Shown: piece after piece, positions 55,658 to 64,000 of the stretch
Numbering within the stretch: position 1 is the first letter of the stretch
How the letters are laid out: the number at the start of each line of letters is the position of its first letter
Source of the DNA: Stenotrophomonas lacuserhaii
Lineage (GTDB): Bacteria; Pseudomonadota; Gammaproteobacteria; Xanthomonadales; Xanthomonadaceae
DNA: 64,000 bases
Direction: 5' to 3'
Assembly: GCF_014836545.1 (NCBI RefSeq)
Contig: NZ_JACSQS010000002.1
Location: forward strand, 10,355-74,354
The notes under the pieces: generated by a model
Databases searched by the model: none
What the model was told of the DNA's origin: nothing
What the model saw: the letters and a program-made list of their open reading frames with translations, nothing else
Made by a program: the position numbers and the translations under genes

Positions 55658-56915
55658 TGACGGCTGGCAAGCGGCGCCACAGGTTCCAGGCGATGCCGGC
55701 ACCGATCACGGTCAGCATGCCGGTGAACACGCAGACGCCGACCCAGTCCCACGCGGTGTAGGCTAATCCGCCCACCGCGCCCAGCACGCTGGAACCGAGG
55801 TAGTACGAGAACAGATACAACGCGGATGCTTCGGCGCGGATCGCGCCGGCACGGCTGCCGACCCAGCTGCTGGCCACCGAATGGCCGCCGAAGAAGCCGA
55901 AGGTGACCAGCGCGATGCCGATCGCCATCGTCCACAGCCACGGCATCACCAGCAGCGCGATGCCGGCGATGATCAGGGCGTAGCTGATCGACAGCACGCG
56001 GCCGCGGCCATGGCGGATCGCCTGCTGGCCCATCCAGGCCGAACTGAAGGTGCCCACCAGGTACACGCTGAAGATCAATCCGACCACGGTCTGGCTGAGC
56101 CGATAGGGCGGCGCCAGCAGGTGGTAGCCCAGGTAGTTGTAGGTGGTGACGAACACGCCCATCAGCAGGAACGCGGTGGCGAACAGCCACGGCAGCCCGG
56201 GGTCGGCGAACAGCTGGCGCCAGCGCGAGGGCAGTTGGCGCAACCCGCCGCGACGGCTCTGGAAGTGCCGCGAGGGCGGCAGCTGCATCCACAGCAGCAG
56301 GGTGCTGGCGACGGCGATCAGCGATACCACGCCGATGCCCCAGCGCCAGCCCCAGTGGTCGGCGATGATGCCGGCGATCAAGCGCCCACTCATGCCGCCC
56401 ACCGCGTTGCCGCCGATGTACAGGCCCATCGCCAGGCCCATCGCCCGGGTGTCCATCTCTTCGACCAGATAGGTCATCGCCACGGCCGGCACGCCGCTCA
56501 GCGCCACGCCCAGCAGCGCGCGCAGCACCAGCATCGTGGTCCAGTCGGTCACCAGCGCGCTGGCGGCGGACAGCACGGTGGAGGCCAGCAGCGCGGTGAT
56601 CATCACGTTGCGGCGGCCGACGCGGTCGGACACCAGCCCGGCGATCAGCATCATCACCGCCAGCAGGCCGGTGCTGAGCGAAAGCGCCAGGGCGCTGTTG
56701 GCGGCGGACACGCCGAAGTGGCGGCTGAACTCGGGCAGCAGCGGCTGCACGGTGTACAGCAGGCCGAAGGTGGAGAAGCCCGCCAGGAACAGCGCCACCG
56801 CGGTGCGCCGGAACGCGGGCGTGCCTTGTTCGATGTGGGTTGCGGCGGCCGGGGTGGCGGTCGGGGGGCTTGGGGGGATGCGGCGCTCGAGGGCGGCCGC
56901 GGTGTCACCGTTCAT
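55623..56915 (-). CDS. MFS exporter, YnfM-like
   Basis: A 430-residue major facilitator with 12 predicted transmembrane segments. Family motif A is GLVSDRVGRRNVMI; other matches to YnfM are FGLLYTVQPLLPEFSRHFGV, LSGVPAVAMTYLVEE, GLYIGGNAVGGMSGRLI and GHSVASSWVG. It belongs to the arabinose-efflux-like drug:H+ antiporter group and should export a small molecule, unknown here. The last about 15 codons read through the decayed SMAG repeat at 55654 and the end of the convergent LysR gene, so this C-terminal tail may be recent. Confidence 0.88.
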   Translation of the reverse strand: MNGDTAAALERRIPPSPPTATPAAATHIEQGTPAFRRTAVALFLAGFSTFGLLYTVQPLLPEFSRHFGVSAANSALALSLSTGLLAVMMLIAGLVSDRVGRRNVMITALLASTVLSAASALVTDWTTMLVLRALLGVALSGVPAVAMTYLVEEMDTRAMGLAMGLYIGGNAVGGMSGRLIAGIIADHWGWRWGIGVVSLIAVASTLLLWMQLPPSRHFQSRRGGLRQLPSRWRQLFADPGLPWLFATAFLLMGVFVTTYNYLGYHLLAPPYRLSQTVVGLIFSVYLVGTFSSAWMGQQAIRHGRGRVLSISYALIIAGIALLVMPWLWTMAIGIALVTFGFFGGHSVASSWVGSRAGAIRAEASALYLFSYYLGSSVLGAVGGLAYTAWDWVGVCVFTGMLTVIGAGIAWNLWRRLPAVTTVQTPPATAQ

Positions 56916-57047
56916 GGGATCGGGAGGGCCGTGGGAGGCGGCCGGGGTGCGGGGATGGGGTCAGGCTAGCCCCCTGCATCGAGTCGATCCATAACCTGAT
57001 GGGTACGGATTGATATGTTTGGCGTATGGTTAGTCTGGAGTGAGAGC

Positions 57048-57074
57048 GTGACGACCAACGGTCGTCACCCACCA
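57048..57074 (-). repeat. TGACGACC palindrome (SMAG-like)
   Basis: GTGACGACCAACGGTCGTCAC plus CCCACC, 5 bp beyond the stop codon of the signal peptidase gene. Confidence 0.65.
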
Positions 57075-57078
57075 GTGC

Positions 57079-57705
57079 TTACAGGTGCAGCCACTCCAGG
57101 CCTTCGCCGCGGCGGTAGTACACGGCCACGGCTTTGCCATAGACCTTGTCAGCATCGACGAAGCCGAAGAAGCGGCCGTCGAAGCTGTTGCCGCGATGGT
57201 CGCCCATCACCAGCAGTTTGCCGTGCGGCACCACCACGCCGTCCACGTCCGGGCCGCCGCCCATGTCCAGGCCGAGCTGCGCGATGCGGCTGCCGAACTG
57301 TTCGGCGGCGGGGTTACCGGGCTGCTGCAGCGGCTGGCCGTTGATGCTGAGGTGGCCGTTGCGCACGTCCACGCGGTCGCCGGCCACGGCCACCACGCGC
57401 TTGATCAGCCGGGTGCCATCGGCGGGGGAATCGAACACCGCCACTTCGCCACGCTGCGGGGCGCCCACGTCCATCAGCGCGTGCTGGGTGAACGGCAGGC
57501 GCAGGCCATACGCGCGCATGTCCACGACCACGCGGTCACCCGGTTCCAGGGTGGGCTGCATCGACCCGCTGGGTACCACGTAGTGGTTGGCCAGGGTGTC
57601 GCGCGCGGCGGCCAGCAGGCCGAGCATCACCAGCAGCGGCAGTGCTTCTTTCTTCAGCCAGTGCAGCGCGCGTTGGGTAACGGGAGGGCGGGCGGTGGCA
57701 TCCAT
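57079..57705 (-). CDS. Signal peptidase I paralogue
   Basis: Membrane-bound type I signal peptidase (S26). 208 residues with one N-terminal transmembrane helix (LPLLVMLGLLAAARDTLA). The catalytic dyad is present: S48 in VPSGSMQPTL and K102 in TRLIKRVVAVAGD; box E is MGDHRGNSFDGRFFG. It is shorter than the main LepB of gammaproteobacteria, which normally precedes rnc and era, so this is probably a second, specialised copy. The start at 57705 is the only reasonable ATG. Confidence 0.9.
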   Translation of the reverse strand: MDATARPPVTQRALHWLKKEALPLLVMLGLLAAARDTLANHYVVPSGSMQPTLEPGDRVVVDMRAYGLRLPFTQHALMDVGAPQRGEVAVFDSPADGTRLIKRVVAVAGDRVDVRNGHLSINGQPLQQPGNPAAEQFGSRIAQLGLDMGGGPDVDGVVVPHGKLLVMGDHRGNSFDGRFFGFVDADKVYGKAVAVYYRRGEGLEWLHL

Positions 57706-57778
57706 GGCGAAGCTCCGGGAGGTGTGGGGGTAGGACCGTGGGAAGGTCGGTTCGGTTCCTCACGGTCGCCACCAGAAA

Positions 57779-57821
57779 GGGGTCAGAGTCCTTTTCGCTA
57801 CGCGAAAAGGACTCTGACCCC
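57779..57821. repeat. GGGGTCAGAGTCC palindrome, copy 2
   Basis: Perfect 19-bp arms around a 5-base loop; the first 17 bases of each arm equal those at 12065-12105. It lies between the divergent signal peptidase gene and the AroQ-like gene. Confidence 0.7.
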
Positions 57822-57934
57822 GGTCGCTACGGAGATTTTACGTGCGGTCGCGTCGCACGCCATGGCGGCTTTACGGGTGGTGCGCGCATCGTGTGCTCAC
57901 CGCGCCTCTGGCGCTTGATTGTGATTGCTGCGCC

Positions 57935-58381
57935 ATGTCGATCTTCATCATTCGTGGCCCGGAGGCATCCGGTGCCTTGATCCGCACCGCCGAGCCGCTG
58001 CCCGCACTGGTGCTTAAAACGCTGGTGCACCGCGCGGTGGATGCCGGTACCAGCGTGGCGATCCGTGCCTGCGGGTCCGAGCAGGAACTGCTGGATGCGC
58101 TGCGCGTGGCCGACCATGCACGCGGCGAGGTGACGCTGCTGGATCCGGGTGCGTGCGCGCACAGCATGCGGCTGCAGCGGCTGCTGCCGCACCTGCATAA
58201 CGCGTATGTGGAAGTGCACGACGACGGCGCTGTGGCGGAGCCGTGGTTGCCCGATGGCATCGGCCAGCGGCTGGGCATCGCAGCCGGGTACGGGGCGCAG
58301 AGCTACGTGCTTGCGCTGGACATCGCGCTGGATCACCTGGGCCTGGCCGAGCGCGCCGAGCGCGTGCACGTAGGAACGTGA
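57935..58381 (+). CDS. Degenerate type II dehydroquinase-like protein
   Basis: A 148-residue protein that follows the AroQ fold pattern: SIFIIRGPEASG (for the HGPNLNLLG segment), RACGSEQELLDALRVA (for SNHEGELID), VTLLDPGACAHSMRL (for IINPGAYTHTS), AYVEVHDD (for VEVHLSN) and GIAAGYGAQSYVLALDIAL (for ISGFGAQGY). The catalytic Tyr/Arg loop is missing, Asn is Asp in DPGA, and SN is DD, so shikimate-pathway activity is doubtful. It may be a binding or regulatory paralogue. The ATG at 57935 sets a family-like length. Confidence 0.6.
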   Translation: MSIFIIRGPEASGALIRTAEPLPALVLKTLVHRAVDAGTSVAIRACGSEQELLDALRVADHARGEVTLLDPGACAHSMRLQRLLPHLHNAYVEVHDDGAVAEPWLPDGIGQRLGIAAGYGAQSYVLALDIALDHLGLAERAERVHVGT

Positions 58382-58397
58382 GCCGGCACGGAAACCG

Positions 58398-58422
58398 GTA
58401 GCGCCGAGCCATGCTCGGCGAG
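58398..58422 (+). repeat. SMAG GTAG palindrome
   Basis: GTAGCGCCGAGCCATGCTCG-type unit just after the AroQ-like gene. Confidence 0.75.
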
Positions 58423-58470
58423 CGCGGAGCGCGGCCTGCGTCAGGCGTCGCGGTGCCGGAGCGGAAAGCA

Positions 58471-58499
58471 GAACGGCGGGGTTTCCCCCGCCGTTCGTT
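58471..58499 (-). terminator. Terminator-like stem-loop after the peptidase gene
   Basis: GAACGGCGGGG / CCCCGCCGTTC stem with a short loop, directly beyond the stop of the Dcp-type gene; only a weak T tail on the minus strand. Confidence 0.6.
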
Positions 58500-58503
58500 C
58501 AAC

Positions 58504-60675
58504 TCACTTCAGGCCGCGGAACTCGAGCAGCGGTTCCACCGACGGGTCCTTGCCGCGGAAATCGCGGTAGAGCTGGCTGAGCTCCACGCTGTTGCCGCGC
58601 GACAGCACCTTGTCGCGGAACTGCTGGCCGTTGGCGGCGGTCAGGCCACCGTTCTCCTTGAACCACTGGAACGCATCGTGGTCCAGCACTTCAGCCCAGA
58701 AGTAGGCGTAGTAACCGGCCGAATAACCGCCACCCCAGATGTGGTCGAAGTAGCTGGTGCGGTAACGCGGCGGCACCTGGGCCAGGTCCACGTTGAACTT
58801 CTTCAGCGCCGCTGCTTCGAACTTGCCCACGTCCTGCAGCGGTGCATCGGCCTTCTGGGTGTGCCAGGCCAGGTCGAGCAGCGCCGCCGACAGGTATTCG
58901 GTGGTGGCGTAGCCCTGGTTGAAGCTGCGTGCCTTGAGGATCTTGTCGACCAGTTCCTGCGGCATCGGCTCGCCGGTCTTGTAGTTCTTGGCGTAGTTGG
59001 CGAAGACCTTCGGGTCCAGCGCCCAGTGTTCGTTGAACTGCGAGGGGAACTCGACGAAATCGCGCGAGGTGGCGGTGCCGGCGATCGAGGGGTACTTCAC
59101 GTTGGAGAACATGCCGTGCAGCGCGTGGCCGAACTCATGGAACAGCGTGGTGACGTCGTCGAAGCTCAACAGCGCCGGCTGGCCCGCGGCCGGCTTGGTG
59201 AAGTTGCACACGTTGTAGACCACGGGCTTGGCACCGGTCAGGCCGTCCTGTTCAACGAACACGTCCATCCAGGCGCCACCGGACTTGCTGTCGCGCTTGA
59301 AGTAGTCGGTGTAGAACAGCGCCAGCGAGGTGCCATCCTTGTCGAACACCTCATACACCTTCATGTCCGCGTGGTAGGTCGGGATGTCGGTGCGCGGCTT
59401 GAAGGTGATGCCGTACAGCTGGGTGGCGGCGTAGAAGACGCCGTTCTGCAGCACGTTGTCCAGTTCGAAATACGGCTTGATCTGCGACTCGTCCAGGTCG
59501 TACTTGGCCTTGCGCACCTGCTCGGCGTAGAAGTCCCAGTCCGAAGCGGCCAGCTTGAAGCCGCCCGACTTTGCATCAGGATGCTGCGCATCGATGACCT
59601 TCTGGATGTCCGCTGCTTCGGCGCGCGCCTTGGCGGTGGCGGCCGGCACGGTGTCGGTCAGCAGCTTCAGCGCGGCAGCCGGGGTCTTGGCCATCTGGTC
59701 GCCAAGGTTGTAATCGGCGTAGGTGGCGAAGCCGAGCAGCTTGGCCTTCTGCGCACGCAGCTGGGCAAGGCGCTGCACGGTCTGCTGGGTGTCGTTGGCA
59801 TCGCCGCGCTGGGCGCGGGTTTCCGATGCTTCCAGCACGGCGGCGCGCTGTTCGCGGTTGCTCAGCGAACCGAGCACCGGCTGCTGGGTGGTGTTCTGCA
59901 GGGGCAGCAGGAACTTGCCTTCCAGCTTGCGCGCGGTGGCATCGGCGGCGGCGGTGGCGATGGCGTCTTCGCTCAGGCCGGCCAGCTTGGCCTTGTCATC
60001 CACCACCACGGCGGCGGCGGCAGTGGCGGCGACCAGGCGGGTGTGGAACTGGGTGGACAGCGTGGTTTCTTCCACGTTGAGCTTGCGCAGGCTGGCCTTG
60101 TCGGCGTCGTTGAGCTGCGCACCTGCGCGCACCAGGCCGTCGTAGTAATGCTCCACCAGGCGGGTCTGCACTGGATCCAGGCCGAGCGAGGCGCGCTGGT
60201 CGTACAGCGACTTCACCCGTGCGAACAGCTTCGGATCCAGGTTGATCTCGTCCTGGTGGGCGGCCAGTTTCGGCGCCACTTCTTCCTGGATCTTCTGCCG
60301 CGCATCGTTGGTATCGGCCTGCACCAGGCCGAAGAAGATGCGCGAGACGCGGGTCAGCGTTTCACCGCCACGTTCCATCGGCACGATGGTGTTGTCGAAG
60401 GTGGCCGGCTCGCTGGAATCGGCGATGGCGCGCACTTCGGCCAGGTGCTGGCGCATGCCTTCTTCGAAGGCCGGCAGGTAATCGCTGTCCTGGATCCTGT
60501 CGAACGGCGGGGCCTGGAACGGCAGCGTGCTGGCACTCAGCAGCGGGTTGGTGGAGGCATCGGCCGGCTGCTGGGCCGGCGCGTTCTGGGCTTCGGACAC
60601 GGGGGTGGACTCCTTGCCGGAACAGGCAGCCAGCGCCAGGCTGATGGCGGCGGCCAGGATGACGGTACGCGACAT
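58504..60675 (-). CDS. dcp: M3 family peptidyl-dipeptidase (Dcp-type lipoprotein)
   Basis: A 723-residue zinc metallopeptidase that removes C-terminal dipeptides. The signal MSRTVILAAAISLALAAC gives a lipidated C18, so the enzyme should be in the periplasm, membrane-anchored, unlike the soluble E. coli Dcp. The zinc site is FHEFGHALHG with a downstream Glu in SRDFVEFPSQFNEHW. FDRIQDSDYLPAFEEGM and DHIWGGGYSAGYYAYFWAEV are family features. The start at 60675 is defined by the signal peptide. Confidence 0.92.
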   Translation of the reverse strand: MSRTVILAAAISLALAACSGKESTPVSEAQNAPAQQPADASTNPLLSASTLPFQAPPFDRIQDSDYLPAFEEGMRQHLAEVRAIADSSEPATFDNTIVPMERGGETLTRVSRIFFGLVQADTNDARQKIQEEVAPKLAAHQDEINLDPKLFARVKSLYDQRASLGLDPVQTRLVEHYYDGLVRAGAQLNDADKASLRKLNVEETTLSTQFHTRLVAATAAAAVVVDDKAKLAGLSEDAIATAAADATARKLEGKFLLPLQNTTQQPVLGSLSNREQRAAVLEASETRAQRGDANDTQQTVQRLAQLRAQKAKLLGFATYADYNLGDQMAKTPAAALKLLTDTVPAATAKARAEAADIQKVIDAQHPDAKSGGFKLAASDWDFYAEQVRKAKYDLDESQIKPYFELDNVLQNGVFYAATQLYGITFKPRTDIPTYHADMKVYEVFDKDGTSLALFYTDYFKRDSKSGGAWMDVFVEQDGLTGAKPVVYNVCNFTKPAAGQPALLSFDDVTTLFHEFGHALHGMFSNVKYPSIAGTATSRDFVEFPSQFNEHWALDPKVFANYAKNYKTGEPMPQELVDKILKARSFNQGYATTEYLSAALLDLAWHTQKADAPLQDVGKFEAAALKKFNVDLAQVPPRYRTSYFDHIWGGGYSAGYYAYFWAEVLDHDAFQWFKENGGLTAANGQQFRDKVLSRGNSVELSQLYRDFRGKDPSVEPLLEFRGLK

Positions 60676-60789
60676 GCAAAAGGCTCCTCGGGGGGCGATC
60701 AGGACTGACCGCCAGCCTTCCAGCCTACTCCCACGGCGCTGCGGCGGCATGTGCCGGACGTGGCGCCTGAGCTGCCGCGCTGTGGCCGC

Positions 60790-61392
60790 TCAGACCGTGC
60801 CGCGGGTCTTGCCGATCCACGGGCGGTAGTACTCGCGGATGCTGGCCATGTCGGCCGCGTCGTTGCCGGTGGCATGGAACAGCGGCCCGAAGCCGATGGT
60901 CTTGTCCGGATAATGGAAGTAGGCGGCGAGGATCGGCACGTCGGCCATCCGCGCGATCTTCAGGAAGCCGGCCTTCCAGTGGGTCACCTTCTTGCGGGTG
61001 CCTTCCGGGGTGATCGCGTACCACATCTTTTCCGAGCGACGGATCACCGCCACCGCCTGTTCCACCGTGCCCTGCGGCGAGCTGCGGTCCAGCGGGATCA
61101 CCCCCAGCTTGCGCAGCAGCGGGCCCAACGGCCACCAGAACAGCGAGGCCTTGCCCAGCACGCGCACGTCCAGGCCCAGCGCCAGCTTCACCGCCATGCC
61201 CCAGTACCCATCCCAGTTGGACGAATGCGGGGCGATGATCATCACCACCTTGGGCACGTCGGGCAGGGTGCCGACCACCTTCCAGCCGCGCAGGCGCAGC
61301 GCACTGCGCGCGATCCAGCGGATGAAGGCATTCGGCTTGACCTGCGGCATGTTCGGCGGCACGGGTGGCAGCAGCGGCGAAGGATGGTTCAA
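60790..61392 (-). CDS. PlsC-type acyltransferase
   Basis: A 200-residue member of the 1-acylglycerol-3-phosphate acyltransferase superfamily. The HX4D motif is H56-SSNW-D61 (IIAPHSSNWDGYWG) and the EGTR motif is E130 in ITPEGTRKK; both are required for catalysis in the family. It is shorter than PlsC and has one weak hydrophobic segment, so it is probably a peripheral membrane enzyme acylating a glycerophospholipid or lipid-like substrate. It begins 3 bp after arfB on the same strand, so the two are co-transcribed. Confidence 0.87.
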   Translation of the reverse strand: MNHPSPLLPPVPPNMPQVKPNAFIRWIARSALRLRGWKVVGTLPDVPKVVMIIAPHSSNWDGYWGMAVKLALGLDVRVLGKASLFWWPLGPLLRKLGVIPLDRSSPQGTVEQAVAVIRRSEKMWYAITPEGTRKKVTHWKAGFLKIARMADVPILAAYFHYPDKTIGFGPLFHATGNDAADMASIREYYRPWIGKTRGTV

Positions 61393-61395
61393 GGC

Positions 61396-61827
61396 TTACT
61401 CCCAGTTGCGGGTTGTGCGGCCGCGCTTGACCTGCGCGCGGCCTTTCTTGGCGTCCAGGCGACGCAGGGTCGACCCGTAGGTTGGTTTGGTGGCCTTGCG
61501 TGGCTTGGGCACGCTCAGCCCTGCCCGGATGAACTCGGCCAGCCGCTCGCGCGCATCCTCGCGATTGCGGTCCTGGGTACGGAAACGCTGCGCGTCGATG
61601 ACCAGCACGCCTTCGCCGGTCACGCGCCGGTCGCGGCGCACCAGCAGGCGCGCACGCAACGGCTCGGGCAGCGACGGCGAGCCGGCCAGATCGAAACGCA
61701 GCTCCACCGCCGTCGATACCTTGTTGACGTTCTGGCCGCCGGCGCCACTGGCACGCACGAACCGCTCGACGAGTTCATCGTCGGGGATCACAAGCTGCGC
61801 GGAGATGACCACTGGACCAATACCCAT
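61396..61827 (-). CDS. arfB: Alternative ribosome-rescue factor ArfB
   Basis: A 143-residue peptidyl-tRNA hydrolase of the YaeJ/ICT1 type that frees stalled ribosomes without tmRNA. The GGQ motif is at 30-32 in ASGAGGQNVNKVSTAVELRF (read from residue 26). A basic C-terminal tail (KPRKATKPTYGSTLRRLDAK, then KGRAQVKRGR) that enters the mRNA channel follows. The length is typical. The acyltransferase gene follows after 3 bp. Confidence 0.94.
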   Translation of the reverse strand: MGIGPVVISAQLVIPDDELVERFVRASGAGGQNVNKVSTAVELRFDLAGSPSLPEPLRARLLVRRDRRVTGEGVLVIDAQRFRTQDRNREDARERLAEFIRAGLSVPKPRKATKPTYGSTLRRLDAKKGRAQVKRGRTTRNWE

Positions 61828-61852
61828 GGGCCCATTGTAACGGTAGCCGGTG

Positions 61853-61876
61853 ACGGTTGGCTGTCGGTATCGCGAG
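61853..61876 (+). repeat. Decayed SMAG-like repeat
   Basis: GTAGCCGGTGACGGTTGGCT: GTAG end present, stem imperfect. It lies between the divergent arfB and DUF2059 genes. Confidence 0.4.
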
Positions 61877-61962
61877 CCGTTCCACCACGATCAGGTCCCC
61901 AACACGTCGCCTTCGCCAACGCGGGCGGTATGCTGGCGGCATCATCCCCGAAGGACGTCCGC

Positions 61963-62478
61963 ATGATCCGCATTTCCCGCCGCCTGCACCGCACCGCCCT
62001 GCTGCTCGCGCTTGCCCTTGCGTCCGTTCCTGCGTTGGCCGCGCCGCCCACCGACGGCGACATCAACCGACTGCTTTCGGCCTCGCGCGCGCAGGCCATG
62101 CTCGATTCGATGCTCCCGCAGATCGAGACCATGCAGCGCCAGCAGTTCGAACAGGTCACCCAGCAACGCCAGCTGACCCCGCAGCAGCAGGAGCAGCTGC
62201 AGCGGATCCAGGCGCGCACCGCGCAGACCCTGCGCCAGGCATTGTCCTGGCAGCAGCTGCGGCCGATGTACGTAGACCTGTACAAGCAGACCTTCAGCAA
62301 GGAAGACGTGCTGGCGATGGCCGAGTTCTACGAGAGCTCGGCCGGGCAGAGCCTGCTCGACAAGACCCCGGCGCTGATGCAGAACGTGATGGTGGCCATC
62401 CAGACGCGCATGCAGCCGCTGTTCGCGGACCTGCAGAAGGACCTGGAAGCGATCGTCAACGAGCCGACCAAGAAGTAA
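61963..62478 (+). CDS. Exported DUF2059 family protein
   Basis: A 171-residue periplasmic protein. A signal peptide (LHRTALLLALALASVPALAA, cleavage near residue 27) precedes a helical domain with QMLPQIETMQ-like and MYVDLYKQTFSKEDVLAMAE, FYESSAGQSLLDKTPALMQN segments, the hallmark of DUF2059. The central part is Gln-rich (QRQLTPQQQEQLQRIQARTA). The function is unknown. The ATG at 61963 is preceded by AAGGA. It stands alone, convergent with the M16 peptidase gene. Confidence 0.87.
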   Translation: MIRISRRLHRTALLLALALASVPALAAPPTDGDINRLLSASRAQAMLDSMLPQIETMQRQQFEQVTQQRQLTPQQQEQLQRIQARTAQTLRQALSWQQLRPMYVDLYKQTFSKEDVLAMAEFYESSAGQSLLDKTPALMQNVMVAIQTRMQPLFADLQKDLEAIVNEPTKK

Positions 62479-62493
62479 CGGTGTGTGAGCGTA

Positions 62494-62524
62494 GGTGGGT
62501 GACGACCGTTGGTCGTCACCCACC
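62494..62524 (+). repeat. TGACGACC palindrome (SMAG-like), long form
   Basis: GGTGGGTGACGACCG with its exact complement: a perfect 31-bp palindrome with a one-base centre, between convergent genes; it could terminate both. Confidence 0.7.
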
Positions 62525-62543
62525 AAATGCGGGGTCGTCCCAC

Positions 62544-62564
62544 GTGACGGCCAGCGGCCGTCAC
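62544..62564 (+). repeat. TGACGGCC palindrome (SMAG-like)
   Basis: GTGACGGCC-AGC-GGCCGTCAC, second unit in the gap before the M16 gene stop. Confidence 0.65.
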
Positions 62565-62581
62565 TGCCGGGGCGCGTGCCT

Positions 62582-64000
62582 TTACTTGGCTGCCTTCACC
62601 GGGTTGCCGTCGGCATCGATGATGCTGACTTCGCCGAGGTTCAGCGCGCGGACCGGTGCTTCGGTCTGCTTCAGGTCGCCGACCACCACCCAGGTCAACG
62701 ATTCCGGCTTGATCGCTGCGGCAGCCTGCTGCACCTGCGCCGGGGTCATCGCTTCGATGGCCGCCTTGCGCTGGAACACGTAGTCGTCCGGACGCTGGAA
62801 CTGCACCAGGCTGCCGATCGTACCCAGCACCGAACTGGCCGTTTCATACGCACCGGGCAGGCTCAGGGTCTGGATGTTGCGGATGCGCTGCACTTCAGCG
62901 GCGGTAGCCGGTTTCTGACCGCTGGCGAACTCGGCGATTTCCTTGCGCATTTCCGCCAGCGCCGGACCGGTCTTGTCGATCTGCACCGGCGCCATGGCCA
63001 TCCACGGCCGCTGGCCGACGGTGCTGCTGGCACTGCTGCGGGCGCCGTAGGACCAGTGCTTTTCCTCGCGTAGGTTCATGTTCAGGCGCGAAGTGAAGTC
63101 ACCGCCCAGGACGCCGTTGGCGATGTCGAAGCGGACCGAACCCGGATCCACCGAAGACGGCACCACCTGGCCGGCGAACAGGTTCGCCTGCACCGCACCG
63201 GGCTGGTCGATCAGGAACACGCGCGGACGGGTCGGCACGGCCACATCAACGGCCGCCTTCACCTTCGGTGCCGGGCCTTCGCTTTTCCAGTCGCCCAGCT
63301 GGCGGTTCAACAGCGGCACGATTTCCTTCAGCGTGGTATCGCCAACCACGATCAGGGTGCCCTCTTCCGGGCGCAGCCAGTCGCGGTGGAAATCGACCAG
63401 CTCATCGCGGGTCAGGCTGGCGATGGCCGCCTCGTCACCGCTGCCGGTGAACGGAATGGCATACGGATGACCCTTTCCGTACAGCAGCGGCGGCAGCACG
63501 CGCATCGCCGACGCAGTGGGATTGGCCTTTTCCTGCGCGATGCCGGCGATCCAGCTGCCCTTGACCCGGTCGATCTCCGATTGGTCAAAGCGCGGCTGGC
63601 GTAGCAGCGTGGCATACAGGCCCAGCGAAGGCGCCAGGTTCTCCTTCAGCGCGGACAGGTCCACGGTGCTGAAGTCCAGCCCGGCCGACGCACTCAGGTC
63701 CGCACCCAGCGCGTCGGCGGCGTCGGCGAACGCCAGCGAACCGAGCTTGCCGGCGCCTTCGGTCATCAGCCCCATCGCGAAGTTGGCGGTGCCCGGCTTG
63801 CGGTCCTGGTCGGCGCTGAAGCCGCCCGGGAACTGATAGCTGAACTGCACCACCGGGATTTCATGGCGCTCGGCCAGGATCACCCGCGTGCCGTTCTTCA
63901 ACGTGGCGCGCTGCAGTTCGGGGAATTTGAGTTCAGGGAACTGCCGGGTCTGCGGCACGCCGGTGCCACGGTCCACCTGGGCCGGCAGGGTGGTGTACTT
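62582..64000 (-). CDS. M16 family zinc peptidase, C-terminal part (truncated by window)
   Basis: The 3' portion of a gene that runs past the window end; about 472 codons are visible with no start. It has the M16 pattern: ATLKNGTRVILAERHEIPVV, LLYGKGHPYAIPF, FHRDWLRPEEGTLIVVGD, a basic-aromatic pair in EEKHWSYGARSSASS and IANGVLGGDFTSRLNMNLRE. No HxxEH zinc site is present in this half, so it is the non-catalytic half of a two-domain enzyme of roughly 950 residues, with the catalytic half upstream. Probably periplasmic. Two palindromes follow the stop. Confidence 0.88.
   Translation of the reverse strand, partial: KYTTLPAQVDRGTGVPQTRQFPELKFPELQRATLKNGTRVILAERHEIPVVQFSYQFPGGFSADQDRKPGTANFAMGLMTEGAGKLGSLAFADAADALGADLSASAGLDFSTVDLSALKENLAPSLGLYATLLRQPRFDQSEIDRVKGSWIAGIAQEKANPTASAMRVLPPLLYGKGHPYAIPFTGSGDEAAIASLTRDELVDFHRDWLRPEEGTLIVVGDTTLKEIVPLLNRQLGDWKSEGPAPKVKAAVDVAVPTRPRVFLIDQPGAVQANLFAGQVVPSSVDPGSVRFDIANGVLGGDFTSRLNMNLREEKHWSYGARSSASSTVGQRPWMAMAPVQIDKTGPALAEMRKEIAEFASGQKPATAAEVQRIRNIQTLSLPGAYETASSVLGTIGSLVQFQRPDDYVFQRKAAIEAMTPAQVQQAAAAIKPESLTWVVVGDLKQTEAPVRALNLGEVSIIDADGNPVKAAK

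Overview
The window reads as chromosomal DNA of a high-GC gammaproteobacterium of the Xanthomonadaceae, most likely Stenotrophomonas (maltophilia-type). Reasons: dense coding with Xanthomonadaceae-style proteins (a 689-residue FimX, FabV, an XC_0249/XC_0250-like cyclase pair), and about twenty short palindromes of the SMAG type that carry GTAG at one end, a repeat family known from S. maltophilia. No rRNA, tRNA, CRISPR array, insertion sequence or prophage was seen.

Layout. 1-3060: putrescine synthesis (aguB), a GNAT acetyltransferase and a TraB-family membrane protein. 3136-10894: a three-gene RND efflux operon with one fusion protein and two different permeases, followed by two secreted c-type cytochromes. 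12-24 kb: translation and RNA genes (uup and dbpA head to head, an RluA-type synthase), apt, selO, a GST, a cold-shock gene, yaeQ, an HI0933-type flavoprotein and fimX. 24-31.6 kb, minus strand: fabV, then queA-tgt-yajC-secD-secF (queuosine and Sec translocon). 31.8-41.2 kb: a class III aminotransferase, a LOG phosphoribohydrolase, a GAF/GGDEF/EAL protein, an ECF sigma with candidate anti-sigma, yigZ, an ABC exporter and a small conserved gene. 46.8-50.8 kb: the glyoxylate shunt (aceB-aceA) with a divergent LysR gene. 51-54.7 kb: a small AT-richer accessory patch of orphan genes and remnants. 54.7-64 kb: LysR plus YnfM-like exporter, a signal peptidase I paralogue, a degenerate AroQ-like protein, a Dcp-type peptidase, arfB, an acyltransferase, a DUF2059 protein and the 3' part of an M16 peptidase gene.

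The most unusual locus is 41434-46589. It holds a 100-residue peptide with a nitrile-hydratase-like leader, a SagB-type dehydrogenase, a membrane class III nucleotide cyclase with a long repeat-containing C-terminal part, and a cNMP-binding diguanylate cyclase 12 bp upstream of that cyclase. Together these suggest a RiPP-like peptide maturation system tied to cyclic-nucleotide and c-di-GMP signalling. No YcaO, LanM, protease or exporter gene is linked to it.

A second unexpected signal is a family of five roughly 100-bp intergenic elements (99-197, 25339-25444, 30150-30251, 30361-30467, 41221-41320). Their outer arms differ in sequence but stay complementary within each copy, around a conserved CATGGATG-containing core. 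That is the pattern expected of a structured RNA or DNA element.
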